DNA of 64,000 nucleotides from Micropterus salmoides. Lineage: Eukaryota; Chordata; Actinopteri; Centrarchiformes; Centrarchidae. A program made the translations under genes and the position numbers. The stretch lies in assembly GCF_014851395.1 (NCBI RefSeq), contig NW_024044459.1:23805418-23869417 (forward strand), written 5' to 3'. The notes below the pieces were generated by a model. The model saw nothing but the letters and a program-made list of their open reading frames with translations, was not told the DNA's origin and searched no databases. Of this stretch, positions 12,506 through 23,100 are shown one piece after another. Positions within the stretch are counted from its first letter, which is position 1, and every line of letters begins with the position of its first letter.

Positions 12506-15500
12506 ATTCATGTCATTACAGCTAGCATAAAAGGAGGAGAGTGTGAGCATCTCTACTGGGACTCTTTCATGATTGGTCAGTTGTACGAAGTGAGCAAATC
12601 ATTGGTCTCAATCTAGATCAGACAGAAGTCCTGAGCTAAGTGTTTATTTATGTGTGAATACCCTGGACATAAATTTAACATTACAGGCGAATGGAAAGGG
12701 CAACTCAATATCATCTCACTTACCTCCGCACGTAACATGTTTCACTACTACAGTCTCACTGCTGATGAAGCTGCATGCTACTAGACAGGCCATACTATCC
12801 ATTATTGAAGACCTTTTCTCCAAAGTTCACATATCATGGAAGCTACTTAGTGAGCTATGCGATAAAATTGTTTGCTTGCTTTGAAAGCACTATGTCTTCA
12901 ATTCTCAAACCACCTGAGACATTATCTTTCAAAGCAAACAGGAGGGAGGGTTCGCTGTGACAAATGTGGGTTTACAAAGCTACAAGGCTCTTCCATTTGT
13001 TGAATCTGATGAATAGCGATGATAAACCTGTCAGGGGTGCCTGCCAAAACCTCCTTGTTTCTGGACACCAAACACAAAAGGGTGAGCAAAATTTCAGTGG
13101 CTTGTAAAAAGCAGAGGTAATATGGGCACACCGTCTTCAGGCTTTAGTCCGACTGTGTAAGAACGGACAGAATGAGGTCTGACTGCCACTGTTACTGCCA
13201 CTGTGGATGTTGGATTCATGTTCATCATGGCAATGACACAAATGGGCACCCTTGTCTGTGCCTCCACAGACTGATGAGGCCAGTTAGACGACAGGGAATA
13301 CAGTACCGAGGTGATTTACAGCTGTTTTGACCAGGACTGACTCCGGAGAGTCAGAGTCCTGGCGGGTCAGGAGAGGTGTCATGTGGGAGGGGAGCGTGCG
13401 GGAGGTCGCGGGCATCAGAGAGGCAACAACATTGTGTACAGCCAGAGTATTTTCACATCTAAGTCAATTAATTAGGGGTTTATTGTGACCATACCAGAGT
13501 TGTTGATCGTTAAAACAAGGGAAAGACTGGTGAGTTTTTTGTTTTTTCTGTCTCATAAGGAAAGTAGGTGTAAGAATATTTCCTTTCTTGACATTGTGTG
13601 AGTTCATTTTGGTGTTTTATTAGTGCCTTGCCACAATTCTGTCTCTGAGCTCTTCAGGCAGTTCCTTTGACCTCATGATTCTCATTTGCTCTGACATGCA
13701 CTGTGAGCTGTAAGGTCTTATATAGACAGGTGTGTGGCTTTCCTAATCAAGTCCAATCAGTATAATCAAACACAGCGGGACTCATATGAAGGTGTAGAAC
13801 CATCTCAAGGATGATGAGAAGAAATAGACAGCACCTGAGTTAAATATGAGTGTCACGGCAAAGGGTCTGAATACTTATGACCATGTGATATTTCAGTTTT
13901 TCTTTTTTAATAAATTTGCAAAAATTTCTACATTTCTGTTTTTTTCTGTCAAGATGGGGTGCTGAGTGTACATTACTGAGAAATAAAATGAACTTTTTTG
14001 ATTTTTGGAAAATGGCTGCAATGAAACAAAGAGTGAACATTTTAAAGGGGTCTGAATACTTTCCGTACCCACTGTATATATATTTATAAAATGTATAAAA
14101 GCCATCCTACTGCAACAATACACAATAGGCTGGAAGGGGGAAATCTATAATAAATCATTTTCTGTAACTTGACTTCTCATTTACCTTGCCCCAGAACTTC
14201 ACCCATATGCCTACCATTTTCCTGCCAAGCTTCTGAGCCTGTCCTGCTTTAGCCGTCACAGCCCTGAGCATGTTTCCTGAGGCAGGCAGCACATTGTAGG
14301 CCCCAGGGCCTGGAACCTCCGACACTACGTCCTCAAACCGCTTGGAGCGGTTCTGGAGACTGCGGCCACCATGGATGTTTAGCTGAAGACACATAGGTTC
14401 AACAGAGAAACAAACAGACACACAATTGAGTCTCAACAGTATATTTTCCTAAACAAATCCCGTCCCATGCTCTCATTCACTATTATTCATTTCATGCCTA
14501 CCCTAATTAATAGTTTTATATGTTTTAACAGGAAAAAGAAATTCAAGGCAGGCAGTCAAACTAGTTTTTATACAATTTTACTACAATACTGATTGCTTCT
14601 CCTCCTCTATTGGTAACTAGTAACACCAACATCATTCTCAAAACATCTCTCAAAATATTCTTGCATAAATCAAAAGTACTCTATATTTCTATATTTTTTA
14701 TCTCTCTAGTTTCTCCTCCTTGTCCTGTCTTTTCACTCAGGCTCCTCTGTGCTGGACCATCGGCCATCCTGGAACCTCACTCTCTTGCCCATATTGTAAT
14801 TTTATTATGTCAGTCTATTCTATACACACATCTGTTGTATGTCTGACTGTTGTGGGAGAGGGATCACTCCTCTGTTGCTTTTCCTGAAGTGTGATATTGG
14901 GATACAGGCGTCTTTATTTGAACCATATCTTCCTACTTCCTACTTCCTACCTACTGACCAATCTGAGCATTTTATAAAGGTATTCAGCATCACCTAACCC
15001 AGTTTATGGTTCTCAGGCACAACCAGGTCTTGATTTTATTGTAAAGAATTGTCTCTGACCTACAGTACCTTGACAGGTGAGGAGTCATACTGTCCAGGTG
15101 CTGGTATCATCTCACTGGACTCATTGAATATTGACTGTCTGTTGGTCAAGGACAGGAATGGAGCATAGCCATCTGCAAAAAAAAAGAAAAACATACAATA
15201 GTGGAATATGCAAGTTTATGATTGATTCAAAACCAGCAAATATGTGATTATGGTATATTATACTAGACACATTTTATATATTATGTGTTTCCCAGTACTA
15301 TATATATACACGAAAAGACAAAATAACAGGAAAACAGAAAATATGTATTTATGTTGCACTAATGTTAGCTTATTACTGTCTTTCAGGTAGCCTTAGCATT
15401 TTAACGTGCAGATATGTTGATTTTACGGAAGCACATTGCATTCACCAAAGAAAATAAATAGACACCTTATCTTATAATTAGGAGATAAGGATCTCGTAAT

Positions 15501-16230
15501 TACAAGATAAGATGTCATAATTACAAGAAAATATGTCATAATTACGAGATGATATCATAATTACGAGATCAGGATCTCATAATTACTAGATAATAGTAAA
15601 GTTGCAAATAGCCTATATTCACAGATTCGAGCTTCCGGGATCAATAACTCCTAAGCAAAATATGTTTAAAGCACAAACGACGCCTCTTTATTATCGTAGT
15701 TAAGTAGACCACAAGCTACCTACATTTTCACATGAATGAGTGGCACAAATACCATTGTTCTCTACGTGCAGATGGCTGTGAGACGAGTGCGCAGGGACCG
15801 TCTTTATTGATCCCGCAAGTTTGAATCTGTGTATAATACGGTATTTCATAGTAAAGGTGGCATTTATTACTGAACTCAGTAATAAATGGCACATTTCCAG
15901 TTATCTCGTAATAACGAGATCTTTTCTCTAATTATGACATCTTATCTCGTAATTATGACATCTTTTCTTTTTTCTTTGGTGAATGCAATGCGCTTCCGTA
16001 TGATTTAAATAGGCCTACATTTTGGCCTACATTTTCCTTGAGGGTTAAAAATAAGAAGCAGGTGGATTTCTTGACATAAAACGTTTTTTTTTTCAATCTT
16101 CATTTGTAGCTACCTTATTCCTACCTGATAGTTTAGTATCGCCCCCGGTGACATCATATGAACCGGGGCCAACTGTAGCTGGAGTGCCGCTTGTTGTCAT
16201 GGAGGTCAGTCTTGGAGCTCGTCCATACAT
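6974..16230 (-). CDS. stpg2: Sperm-tail PG-rich repeat protein 2, 5' six coding exons (partial)
   Basis: Coding exons in transcript order are 16230-16125, 15172-15069, 14382-14185, 12118-11960, 8530-8415 and 7085-6974, giving 265 codons with phases that join cleanly. The start MYGRAPRLTS is followed by VGPGSYDV (20-27), IPAPGQYD (58-65), VPGPGAYNV (93-101), SIPSPGQA, LGPAYYNP and GPGPGQYDPD (218-227), the Pro-Gly-rich repeats that define the family. The opening resembles human STPG2 as I remember it (MYDRAPRLL, HVGPGSY, APFLSLT). An in-frame stop lies 21 nt before the ATG. Human STPG2 is longer (about 459 aa by recollection), so further exons should lie left of the window. The last exon ends at a GC donor (AAG then GCGAGT), while all other donors are GT. 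STPG proteins are associated with sperm flagella and cilia; the exact role is poorly known. Introns hold Tc1, MITE and foldback insertions. Confidence 0.9.
7095..7378 (-). other. Long pyrimidine-rich tract before stpg2 exon 6
   Basis: The plus strand is strongly GA-rich (for example GACAGAGAGAGATAGAGAGA), so the stpg2 transcript has a pyrimidine-rich stretch of over 200 nt ending at the exon 6 acceptor (exon top 7085). Confidence 0.6.
8095..8224. mobile_element. Small MITE with TTAGC/GCTAA inverted ends
   Basis: A 130-bp block begins GTTAGCTTAGCTTAGC (8095-8110) and ends with the inverse GCTAAGCTAAGCTAAC (8209-8224). The interior holds GTTTCCAGTCTTT, which I recall from a common teleost repeat of this type. 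No clear target duplication was seen. Confidence 0.65.
8533..8655 (-). other. Pyrimidine-rich tract before stpg2 exon 5
   Basis: The plus strand is GA-rich directly next to the exon 5 acceptor (exon top 8530), so the transcript carries a long pyrimidine tract here, as before exons 4 and 6. Confidence 0.55.
9041..9465. repeat. Dispersed repeat with ATGCTAAC/GCTAGCATGC motifs
   Basis: It contains TTAGCATGCTAACATGCTAA (9100-9119), a second palindromic cluster GCTAGCATGCTAGC (near 9247), and the phrase ACCAAATTTCATAGCAACAG typical of a dispersed teleost element as I recall it. It lies in stpg2 intron 4. Ends are approximate. Confidence 0.55.
10560..10756 (+). mobile_element. Tc1-like remnant, C-terminal transposase end
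   Basis: The block runs from AGACAGCGCTCTC through CATCCCTCCAGTAGAATTCA and GAAGCTGTTCTGG-like sequence to a terminal piece TTTAATTTGACACCCACCCA. A second fragment of the same family lies at 62.8-63.1 kb, sharing CAGCGCTCTC and the terminal motif. Only the 3' end survives. It sits in stpg2 intron 4. Confidence 0.6.
11893..11946 (-). repeat. (CA)n microsatellite beside the stpg2 exon 4 donor
   Basis: About 54 bp of TG on the plus strand, read as CA in the stpg2 transcript. It begins only 13 nt inside intron 4 counted from the exon 4 boundary (11960). Confidence 0.9.
12241..12352 (-). other. Pyrimidine-rich tract before stpg2 exon 4
   Basis: The plus strand is GA-rich (GAGACTGAGGGAGACAGAGA and similar), so the transcript is pyrimidine-rich from about 230 to 120 nt before the exon 4 acceptor (exon top 12118). 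A shorter purine-rich piece continues at 12138-12176. Confidence 0.5.
12461..12503. repeat. (TG)n microsatellite
   Basis: An interrupted TG run of about 43 bp in stpg2 intron 3. Confidence 0.9.
13620..14074 (-). mobile_element. Tc1-like remnant, 5' end with transposase start
   Basis: The right end reads GGGGTCTGAATACTTTCCGT to CACTG and is followed by TA (14075-14076), a Tc1 terminus. Reading leftward on the minus strand, a Tc1-type transposase opening, MRSKELPEELRDRIVA, begins near 13674 and is cut off after about 17 codons. The other end of the element is missing. It lies in stpg2 intron 3. Confidence 0.85.
15424..16000. mobile_element. Foldback (long inverted repeat) MITE with TGATTT target duplication
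   Basis: The ends are TACGGAAGCACATTGCATTC (from 15424) and its inverse GAATGCAATGCGCTTCCGTA (to 16000), one mismatch in 20. The hexamer TGATTT lies directly outside both ends (15418-15423 and 16001-16006). Next to the ends both arms carry runs of a degenerate unit around TCATAATTACGAGAT. A further inverted pair is nested inside (CGGGATCAATAA near 15637 and TTATTGATCCCG near 15805). No open frame was seen. It sits in stpg2 intron 1. Confidence 0.85.
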
Positions 16231-16500
16231 TTTAACGTTACCCTGCGCTTAAAACAGACCGGTTGTTTAACTGAACTTTCACGTCACAGAGACACACGCT
16301 AGAGTCGGCCCCAAATCGAAATATAGTTCTCACTTTATCATATTTGGTAAGCCCCGAGATTAAAACTTCCCCCCACGGCTCTCTTTACAGTCCTCGGCCT
16401 TTTCTGCACTCGCGGACGCGCACACGCCTCCTGTGTGAGTCCGGCTCCTTGCGTCGTTGCTTGGATACTGCATGTCGTTACACACCACAGTTACAGTAAC
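16231..16500 (-). promoter_or_regulatory. stpg2: Probable stpg2 5' UTR and promoter
   Basis: The interval directly upstream of the stpg2 start is richer in GC and CpG (around 16380-16445: CTCGCGGACGCGCACACGCC) than the flanking AT-rich DNA. No TATA box was identified. The transcription start cannot be set from sequence alone. Confidence 0.4.
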
Positions 16501-17684
16501 AGGTGTTACGCCGAATTCTGCATGCCCACTGAAAATCAAGTAGGCCTGGCCTACTGGGCCTACTGCTTAAAGCGCTATAATAGGCCTATTCTTTGTGGGG
16601 TTCATCAAAGGTGATAAATGATTCGTATATTATTATGAACGTTTAGAGTCGTCAATATGTAATAACAGATAGCCTAGTAGATTCCGCAAATGTAGGCTGT
16701 ACTGTGAAAACTGCATTTGATCAATCTGCACAGAAAAGTGTCTGAAAAGACCTTAACATGTGGATGCGTAGCCTACTTCGGCAGAAGAGATTTTCTAAGC
16801 TACCTGCCAAGATTTGCATTCATCGGTTTTCTCCGGATATAGGCCTAGGTTGTGTTACCTACAGCGAGGTGGATGCAATTCTCTGCGGGCATGTAGCCTA
16901 GAGTTCAGCATCAAACTGTAGGAAACAACGTAAGGTTAGGTATTGGGTCTACAGTATCTCCCTTGATATTTTCTACCACGTGTATCACTTGGATATTTCT
17001 TGTAAGTCTAATGAATTATTTTGCTATTATTACTATTATTGGTTTAGCACGCATATTTGTGACACCATCCTGGAATTAACTATGCACCTACTACAAAATG
17101 TCCTAAGATAAATTGTACATCCTATGCATATTTTAATGGTTAGACCATAGTCCAATCCTACCATCTAGTGGGTGACTCCAACCATCCATTTATCTGTCCC
17201 TAAAGTGGGCCAGTTAGTGTGATTAAACATATTTCAGCAACAGGGTTTGCCTGTTTCTGTATTAATAACTGCTAATCCTGCATTTGCCCTTATTGTGCCA
17301 CAATTTTCCTGTTATCATCATTTGTAGTCTTGACCGACTTCTTCCTGCACTATTAGCCTGGCCCACAATGCGGATAATGAGACCTCAGGGAAAGCCCTCC
17401 ATGTAACAAGTGCTTCTCTGAAATGGCAGTGAACTGCATCTTTAATACAATACTGTCATGTCTCATAAGCAGGAGGTTTCCAATGCAGGCTGATATTTGA
17501 TTTGTCAAATGTTATTAATCATCCATAAGGAAAACTTAGGGTTGTTGCTGTGTATCCAATGAACACAGCAACAACAATTGAAGTCATATTTAAACTGGTG
17601 AGTAATATTGCATTAGTGACATGATTGTTGTGACTTTAGCGGGCAACTTGTCACTGGTGCAGTAAATTGCAATCATCGTTACCA
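16501..17684. other. Intergenic, nothing recognised
   Basis: Intergenic DNA between the divergent stpg2 and bri3bp genes. No exon, RNA gene or clear repeat was seen. Confidence 0.4.
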
Positions 17685-17850
17685 GTGTTGGGAGTAACGC
17701 GTTACAAAAGTAACATAATTACAGTAATGTAGGCCTGTTGCTTTTTGCTTTAACGCAGAAGCCTAATACTGTATAACGCATTACTAAAAATAAATCGTAA
17801 TTTTTATACCCGTTACAATCTCAGTAACGCTCGTTACAACGCATTTTAAC
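17685..17850. repeat. Dispersed repeat with GTAACGCGTTAC motif
   Basis: GTGTTGGGAGTAACGCGTTA opens the block, which then repeats degenerate GTAACGC / GCATTAC pieces (AACGCATTAC, AGTAACGCTCGTTACAACGC). I recall this as a very common teleost MITE-type sequence. The right boundary is uncertain. Confidence 0.65.
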
Positions 17851-18241
17851 CCGAAATTAATTTGTTTATTTTGTTTTTTAATAATTCACACCGAGAAACA
17901 TTTCAGAGATTGTAGGCAGGGTACAGACTACGGGGGAGCTTGGCTCCTCTTAACAAGACGTCATGTGTAAATAGATTTCTATAGGCTGTGTGTTTGTGCT
18001 TTAATGAATTACTTTTATGAACAGAGAGGCTGCTGTTCATCCTGATCGATCCTGTTATTTGATCCCATAGACATTCAACAGTTGAGTTAAGAAACCCTTA
18101 TATTGTTATCTGACACAACGTCAGACTACATTAAATAGCCTACATAAAAAAGGTCTGACCAAAGGCATTTATTAGTTTCTGACTCTGGGAAGGTGGGGAA
18201 AAAATAAAATTCCCCTAAACTACTGTATCTCTGAAATTTTC
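17851..18241. other. Intergenic, nothing recognised
   Basis: AT-rich intergenic sequence with no supported feature. Confidence 0.35.
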
Positions 18242-18590
18242 CCTTAATCATATTAGATTACATTTAGTCATTTAGCTGACACTTTCATCCAAAGCAATTT
18301 ACACTTGCTATTTATATCAGAGGTCGCATGCCACTGGAGCAACTAGGAGTTAAGTGTCTTGCTCAGGGACACATTGCATCCTCAGCATTGAATGTAGTTT
18401 ATTTCTGTTTAGCATTTTTTAATTGCTTCTATGTCAATGGATATTGTCTGCTATGTAGCAGAAGGGAGTTACAAACTCAATTTCACTATATAACCTGTTA
18501 TACTGTGACAAAATAAATCTACCTACCTACTATGGTAGACGTGTCGCAGTGGGAATGGAACCTGGGTCTCTCACACCAAAGGCGGAATAA
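18242..18590 (-). repeat. tRNA-headed SINE with L2-like tail, interrupted by about 150 bp
   Basis: Read on the minus strand, the element has a head with CCAGGTTCCATTCCC (B-box-like), then CACTGCGACACG, then after a foreign block CAATGTGTCCCTGAGCAAGA, TTGCTTTGGATGAAAGTGTC and the tail AGCTAAATGACTAAATGTAA. It matches the plus-strand copy at 22.1-22.3 kb motif by motif. The break falls between the two ACAC-containing body motifs; the inserted piece (about 18372-18532) ends with an AATAAA-like motif and CTACCTACCTAC. Confidence 0.8.
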
Positions 18591-19837
18591 AATAATAACT
18601 AATATTTTTTCACTTCCATTCACTGAGCCTCCCCAAAACATTTCGGAGCCGCCCTGGGAAGGCCTGCCTCACACCTCTGTTAAAAGTGATATCCCTTTCC
18701 TCCAAAACTCACATTACATTTCTTCACTTCTATACCATGTCAGCAAGACCAGAACAGAAGGTGTTCAATGAAAACTGCACCAGTGAAAGTAGTACTCATA
18801 CAACTGAAAATTTCATTACCCTAAGATGTTGACCATATCATAGCAGAAAACATACTTGTTGTCTTTTAAGGGATCTGGATGCAAGTGAAGTTAAGAAAAC
18901 ATTTTGATCAGTTTTGTTGTTTGAAAATTTGTGTTACTTGAAACACAGCAAACAATGCTGAAAAACAAGGAATGTAAAGATGTTCTGCATCAAATTAGCA
19001 ACTTTTCTTGTAAAAATGTTCAATCTTCTCTTTCCTTATGATGAGCACAACTAATTGATTAAAAATTAGACAAAATCAGGTATAATTGAATAGAGTAATT
19101 TTGTTTTTCTAACAGAATTATGACTATCAAAATTTGCTGCCTAAGACTTGGCTTGGGGTTTATTAAACTACAGCTAAATCTATTTAACTATTATTGTGTA
19201 GTTGTAGACACTGATATAGGGAGACTGAACGATGCAGAGACATGTCTTTGTCCAAGCATGACAGAGCTGATATGAGGTACAACTTGATGCTTGATGTGCA
19301 GGAAGCAACACCAGAGATCCATGGAGCATAGACTACTTTATGATACAGCTGAACATGATGCTTTCATTAGCAAAAAGAATGGACTGAGAAAAAAATAAGG
19401 GAGGCCAGTGAGACTACTTGATCACTGGAGGGCAGCAGCAAGCTTCAGATGAGTCTCTCATTCATGCCTCACATGCAGACAAGCGATGCCTTTAAAGATA
19501 ATCGGAAACATTGCAACCACAGAAGCAGGAAGTGTTTCAAAGGCAAAGAGGATTTAAACTAAATGTAATAAATTGCCCATGTGCTTATTAATTTGGTACT
19601 CTAAATAGTGTTGATGAGTATGAGTATTTATTGCATTTTTGTATGTTTCAAGGCGACACACGGGCTACATGTCTTTTGCAAACAAACCAATATAAACACC
19701 AATTAGGATAATTACGGATATCGTGATCACTATTCTTAGAAGAGTCGCTAATTGTCGTTTGGTAAGATTGACGCTGCAACCATTAATCTATTGGTTTTTT
19801 CACACGATCCTTTTTTTATTTCGTCCGCAGGCACGAC
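18591..19837. other. Intergenic, nothing recognised
   Basis: No exon or repeat could be supported. The right part leads into the bri3bp promoter. Confidence 0.35.
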
Positions 19838-19963
19838 ATGACAAGCCACTTCAGGGCGCGGAAGAAGAAGTTTTCGAGGCGCTTTGAAGGCAACAAAGGT
19901 TATCACCGCCACCACCATCACAGTCATCCCTCAGCAAGGTCTCACCTTAGGCAGCTAATCTGA
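19838..19963 (+). CDS. Candidate 41-codon upstream ORF before bri3bp
   Basis: An ATG at 19838 in good context (G at -3) opens a 41-codon frame ending in TGA at 19961-19963, 68 nt before the bri3bp start. The product would be basic and His-rich (FRARKKKFSRRF, then HRHHHHSHP). The local sequence is GC-richer than the surroundings, as expected of a 5' UTR. A polypyrimidine stretch with CAG just before it (near 19830) could be a splice acceptor, so this might be the 5' part of a leader exon. Whether it is transcribed or translated is unknown, and it may be chance. Confidence 0.3.
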   Translation: MTSHFRARKKKFSRRFEGNKGYHRHHHHSHPSARSHLRQLI

Positions 19964-20031
19964 TTTACCGTCCGTTTTCTTGAGACATTTTGATAAACAT
20001 TTCTGCTTAACATCTCGGGACGTCTGGTGCC

Positions 20032-23000
20032 ATGAAGGGAATCAGGGTTTTTGTGGTTTTCTTGGTGCTTTCCGCGTCTCTGTTGTGCACAACCGAAGCG
20101 GGCAGGAGCAGAACCAGCAACCAGAACAGCTTCCGACGGGCAGCTAACGGTATCTACCAGACTCTGAGCAGTGTTTTCGGGGAGGATAACATTAGAGGGT
20201 TATACAAGGTGAGTGTGGGACATGTGTTGTCCAGATAGCAGCTCGCTTCGGCTGTGGCTTGTAGAAGCTACCAGAATGGCGAACAGGAAAAAAACGCACC
20301 CTGCCGGGGCCTGGTCAACAACGGATGCCATTTTGAAAAATTAGCTATTTTTCCATCTAGAGAAGATGTCAGGTCATGTAGCGATGCCGCAAACAATAAA
20401 ATGGGGAAATTCTATAATTTGTTCGTGTAATCCGTGCTGCCATTCATTTTAACGTTGAGTCCATCAGCAGGTGCATCTAATGTCACCACACAAATGGCAG
20501 GTAACCACATTGGTCCAGGCCAGAACAGCTGGTTTTTTTATGTCGCTTTCGTGTCCAAATTATTATAAAGCTAATCATGCTAAGGAAACACATTAGCTTG
20601 TGTGCTCTCATTCATTGGTCCCGCTGCACTTCCTGCATTTCGAAATCTATGTTATTTCCTGCGCGTACCCGCCAAAGCAAGGCAAAGTGACACGTGTTAG
20701 GTTGCACACGGCAGCTTTAGCTGGCATTAACATATGCCCTTGTGGATCGTGTCTTAATTAAAATACAGTAAAGAAAGGATTTAAAATAAAATCAGTTAAA
20801 TTCAGGTAAGGCTCTCCTCTAAAATTATGTTTTAAGAAGGGACATAAGAGTTCACTGACTCAGCCATCCTGATTTCCTCAGGTGGCTGTTCCAGAGCCTC
20901 AGGACCCTTACTGCAAACGCTCTGTCCCCTTACTGCAAACGCTCTGTCCCCTTTAGTTTTCAGCTGAGACTCTTGAACAGGTCTGAGATATAACAGGGAG
21001 AGGGGCCATGAAGAGCTTTGAAAGTAAGTCATTCTAAAACATTGGGAGCCAGTGTAATGAAACTAAAACCGGGGTGATGTGATAACAACATACACATTGA
21101 GACTTACTGATTAAAGTTATGGAAAGCGCAGCTGCACACAATACAGCAGACTCCTCATCAATGGCTGACATGATCAGCAAAAATGTAAATTTGTTTGTCG
21201 GCCTTCTAACTGATGTTGATTTTCAACTGACATTGAATAGACCTTCTGTGGTGAGGGATATTGTGACTTGTCAAATACGACACAATGATACTAATATCCT
21301 TAATAAAAGTTGCAATCAATAGATGTCCCAGATGCCTTGATTTTTCATCTGTGATGGGCTATTAAAGTTTGTAGGCAGTACCATGGGTTGCTTGCTTCCC
21401 AACAAGAGTCTGCTTTCAGTGTGAAAAAGGCACCTGTTGCTATAATAGTGTTTAATCAGTCTTTCTAGCCTGTTACTGTTGTATACCACCTTTTAATTGT
21501 CTATTCAGTTGATAAAGAAAAATAGTTGGTTTGTTCAATTGTTGCAGGTTTTTTTTTTTTTTTTTAGGCACAAAGGCCTTTTAGAAAGGGACTCAGAGAA
21601 ATGTAAATGGCTTTATGCGTTGTACATGTACATTGTTCAAATTTCTGTTCTTTTTTTAATTAACAAGTTCAAAAGCTGTTATGTCACTTCCCCAAATCTG
21701 TAGTGACAGGTTTTAGTGCAGTCCATTCCGTATTGAAGGCTTCATAAGATGGCACAACAGATGGCACCTAGAGCGACAAGCTAACAAAACATTGTTTTGC
21801 TTAAGGTTAAACGTGGACAATGCTAACAAAACATTGTGGCTACTCTGTGATACTGTACTTAAAGGCAGCTACTGTGAGCAAAGAGTGGCTATCTTGTTGA
21901 TTAGAGAATTATTTGGTAATCATGATTATTGCACAACTGTGTCGACTTAAGCAACAACACTGCTGTCCTCTTCTTACCATCAGTTCTGTTTTTACAGTTA
22001 GATATGTTGTTCATGTTATATTAAGGTAAATATTAATTGTGTATAGGGCTTTAATTTAGCTGGCATAAACTGATGTTAGGCGGGATAAACTGTTGTGTAC
22101 ATTTGCTTTACTTTTACAATGTGCTAAATAATTATTTGGTGGTGATGGTGCAGTCTATAAAACTCATGCCTTTGGTGTTGGAGACTTGGGTTCGATGTGT
22201 CACAGTGGGACACATCCACCAATGTGTCTCTGAGCAAGACACTCCCTAACTGCTCCTGAGGTGTGCGGCCTCTGACGTATATAGCAATTGTATGTCACTT
22301 TGGATAAAAGCATCAGATAAATGAATGTAACGTAATGTTTCTCTCTAAAACAAGAAATATTCAACTGATCCTTCTGTATGTACTGTAGGTCTAGACTAAA
22401 GATTTAATATGATGGGTAAACAGTGTTACCATTCTGTCTTTTTTGTTTTTGTAGTTTTTCTCCAAAACAACGGAGCGGTTTGTCCATGGAGTGGACTCTT
22501 TTCTCGATACCATCTGGAAGATATGGTCCGATTTGCTAGATGTTATGGGCATCGACTGTAAGTTTAAATCTATTATGACATCAAAGAAAGATAGGCACAA
22601 ATAGTATGCTTTACAATTTTTTTTTTTTTTATGATTTTAGACCATCTACTTCCTCTTCTCTCTTTCTTCCCTCTGCAGCCTCAAACCTCAGCCACTACTT
22701 CAGCACCACATCCCTCACCAACTCTCCGGCACGCGCCCTGCTCCTGGTTGCCGCTGTACTCGTGGCCTACTGGTTCCTCTCCATGTTCCTTGGGGGTTTC
22801 TTTTACCTGTTGCACGCTGTGTTCGGTCGCTTCTTCTGGCTAGCACGCATGACGCTCTTCGCCCTGTCTTGCCTCTACATCCTGCAGAAGTTTGAGGGTG
22901 ACCCTGAGCGAGCTGTGCTGCCGCTGTGCTTCATCATGGCCGTGTACTTCATGACGGGGCCTGTGGGAGCGTACTGGCGTCGGGGAGGCGGGGCAGGTTC

Positions 23001-23100
23001 ACTGGAAGAGAAAATCGACCACCTGGACACTCAGATCAGGTTGCTTAACATCAGGCTGAGCCGTGTCATAGACGGCCTGGAACGCCCCGGGGAGCAGTAG
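20032..23100 (+). CDS. bri3bp: BRI3-binding protein, complete in three exons
   Basis: Coding exons are 20032-20208, 22455-22557 and 22679-23100 (702 nt, 233 aa). An in-frame stop at 20008-20010 precedes the ATG. The protein has a signal peptide (about residues 1-22, VFVVFLVLSASLLC core), an N-terminal lumenal stretch with an amphipathic part (RFVHGVDSFLDTIWKIWSDL), then hydrophobic segments near 112-138, 145-163 and 172-192, and a C-terminal coiled coil (201-229, SLEEKIDHLDTQIRLLNIRL). This layout and length fit BRI3BP (251 aa in human by recollection), a membrane protein that binds BRI3 and has been linked to ER/mitochondria and cell death. Intron 1 (2.2 kb) carries a LINE remnant and a SINE. 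Introns have GT-AG ends and intact phases. Confidence 0.93.
20830..21090 (-). mobile_element. LINE remnant (end of reverse transcriptase ORF)
   Basis: On the minus strand LKTKGDRAFAVR and, after a frame change, the LWN-type and PEEIRMAESV motifs mark the C-terminal end of an L2-like LINE ORF. A 22-bp unit (CCCTTACTGCAAACGCTCTGTC) is tandemly duplicated at about 20906-20950 and helps break the frame. Located in bri3bp intron 1. Confidence 0.7.
22130..22341 (+). repeat. tRNA-headed SINE with L2-like tail
   Basis: The head has GGTGATGGTGCAGTC (degenerate A-box) and TTGGGTTCGATGTG (B-box). The body has CTGAGCAAGACACTCCCTAA and the tail CACTTTGGATAAAAGCATCA then AAATGAATGTAACGTAATG. Same family as the minus-strand copy at 18.2-18.6 kb. 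Located in bri3bp intron 1. Confidence 0.8.

Noticed and set aside
16454..16466. RFX-type X-box upstream of stpg2 (GTTGCTTGGATAC)
   Set aside because: The second half-site does not match the consensus well enough, although a ciliary gene could have one.
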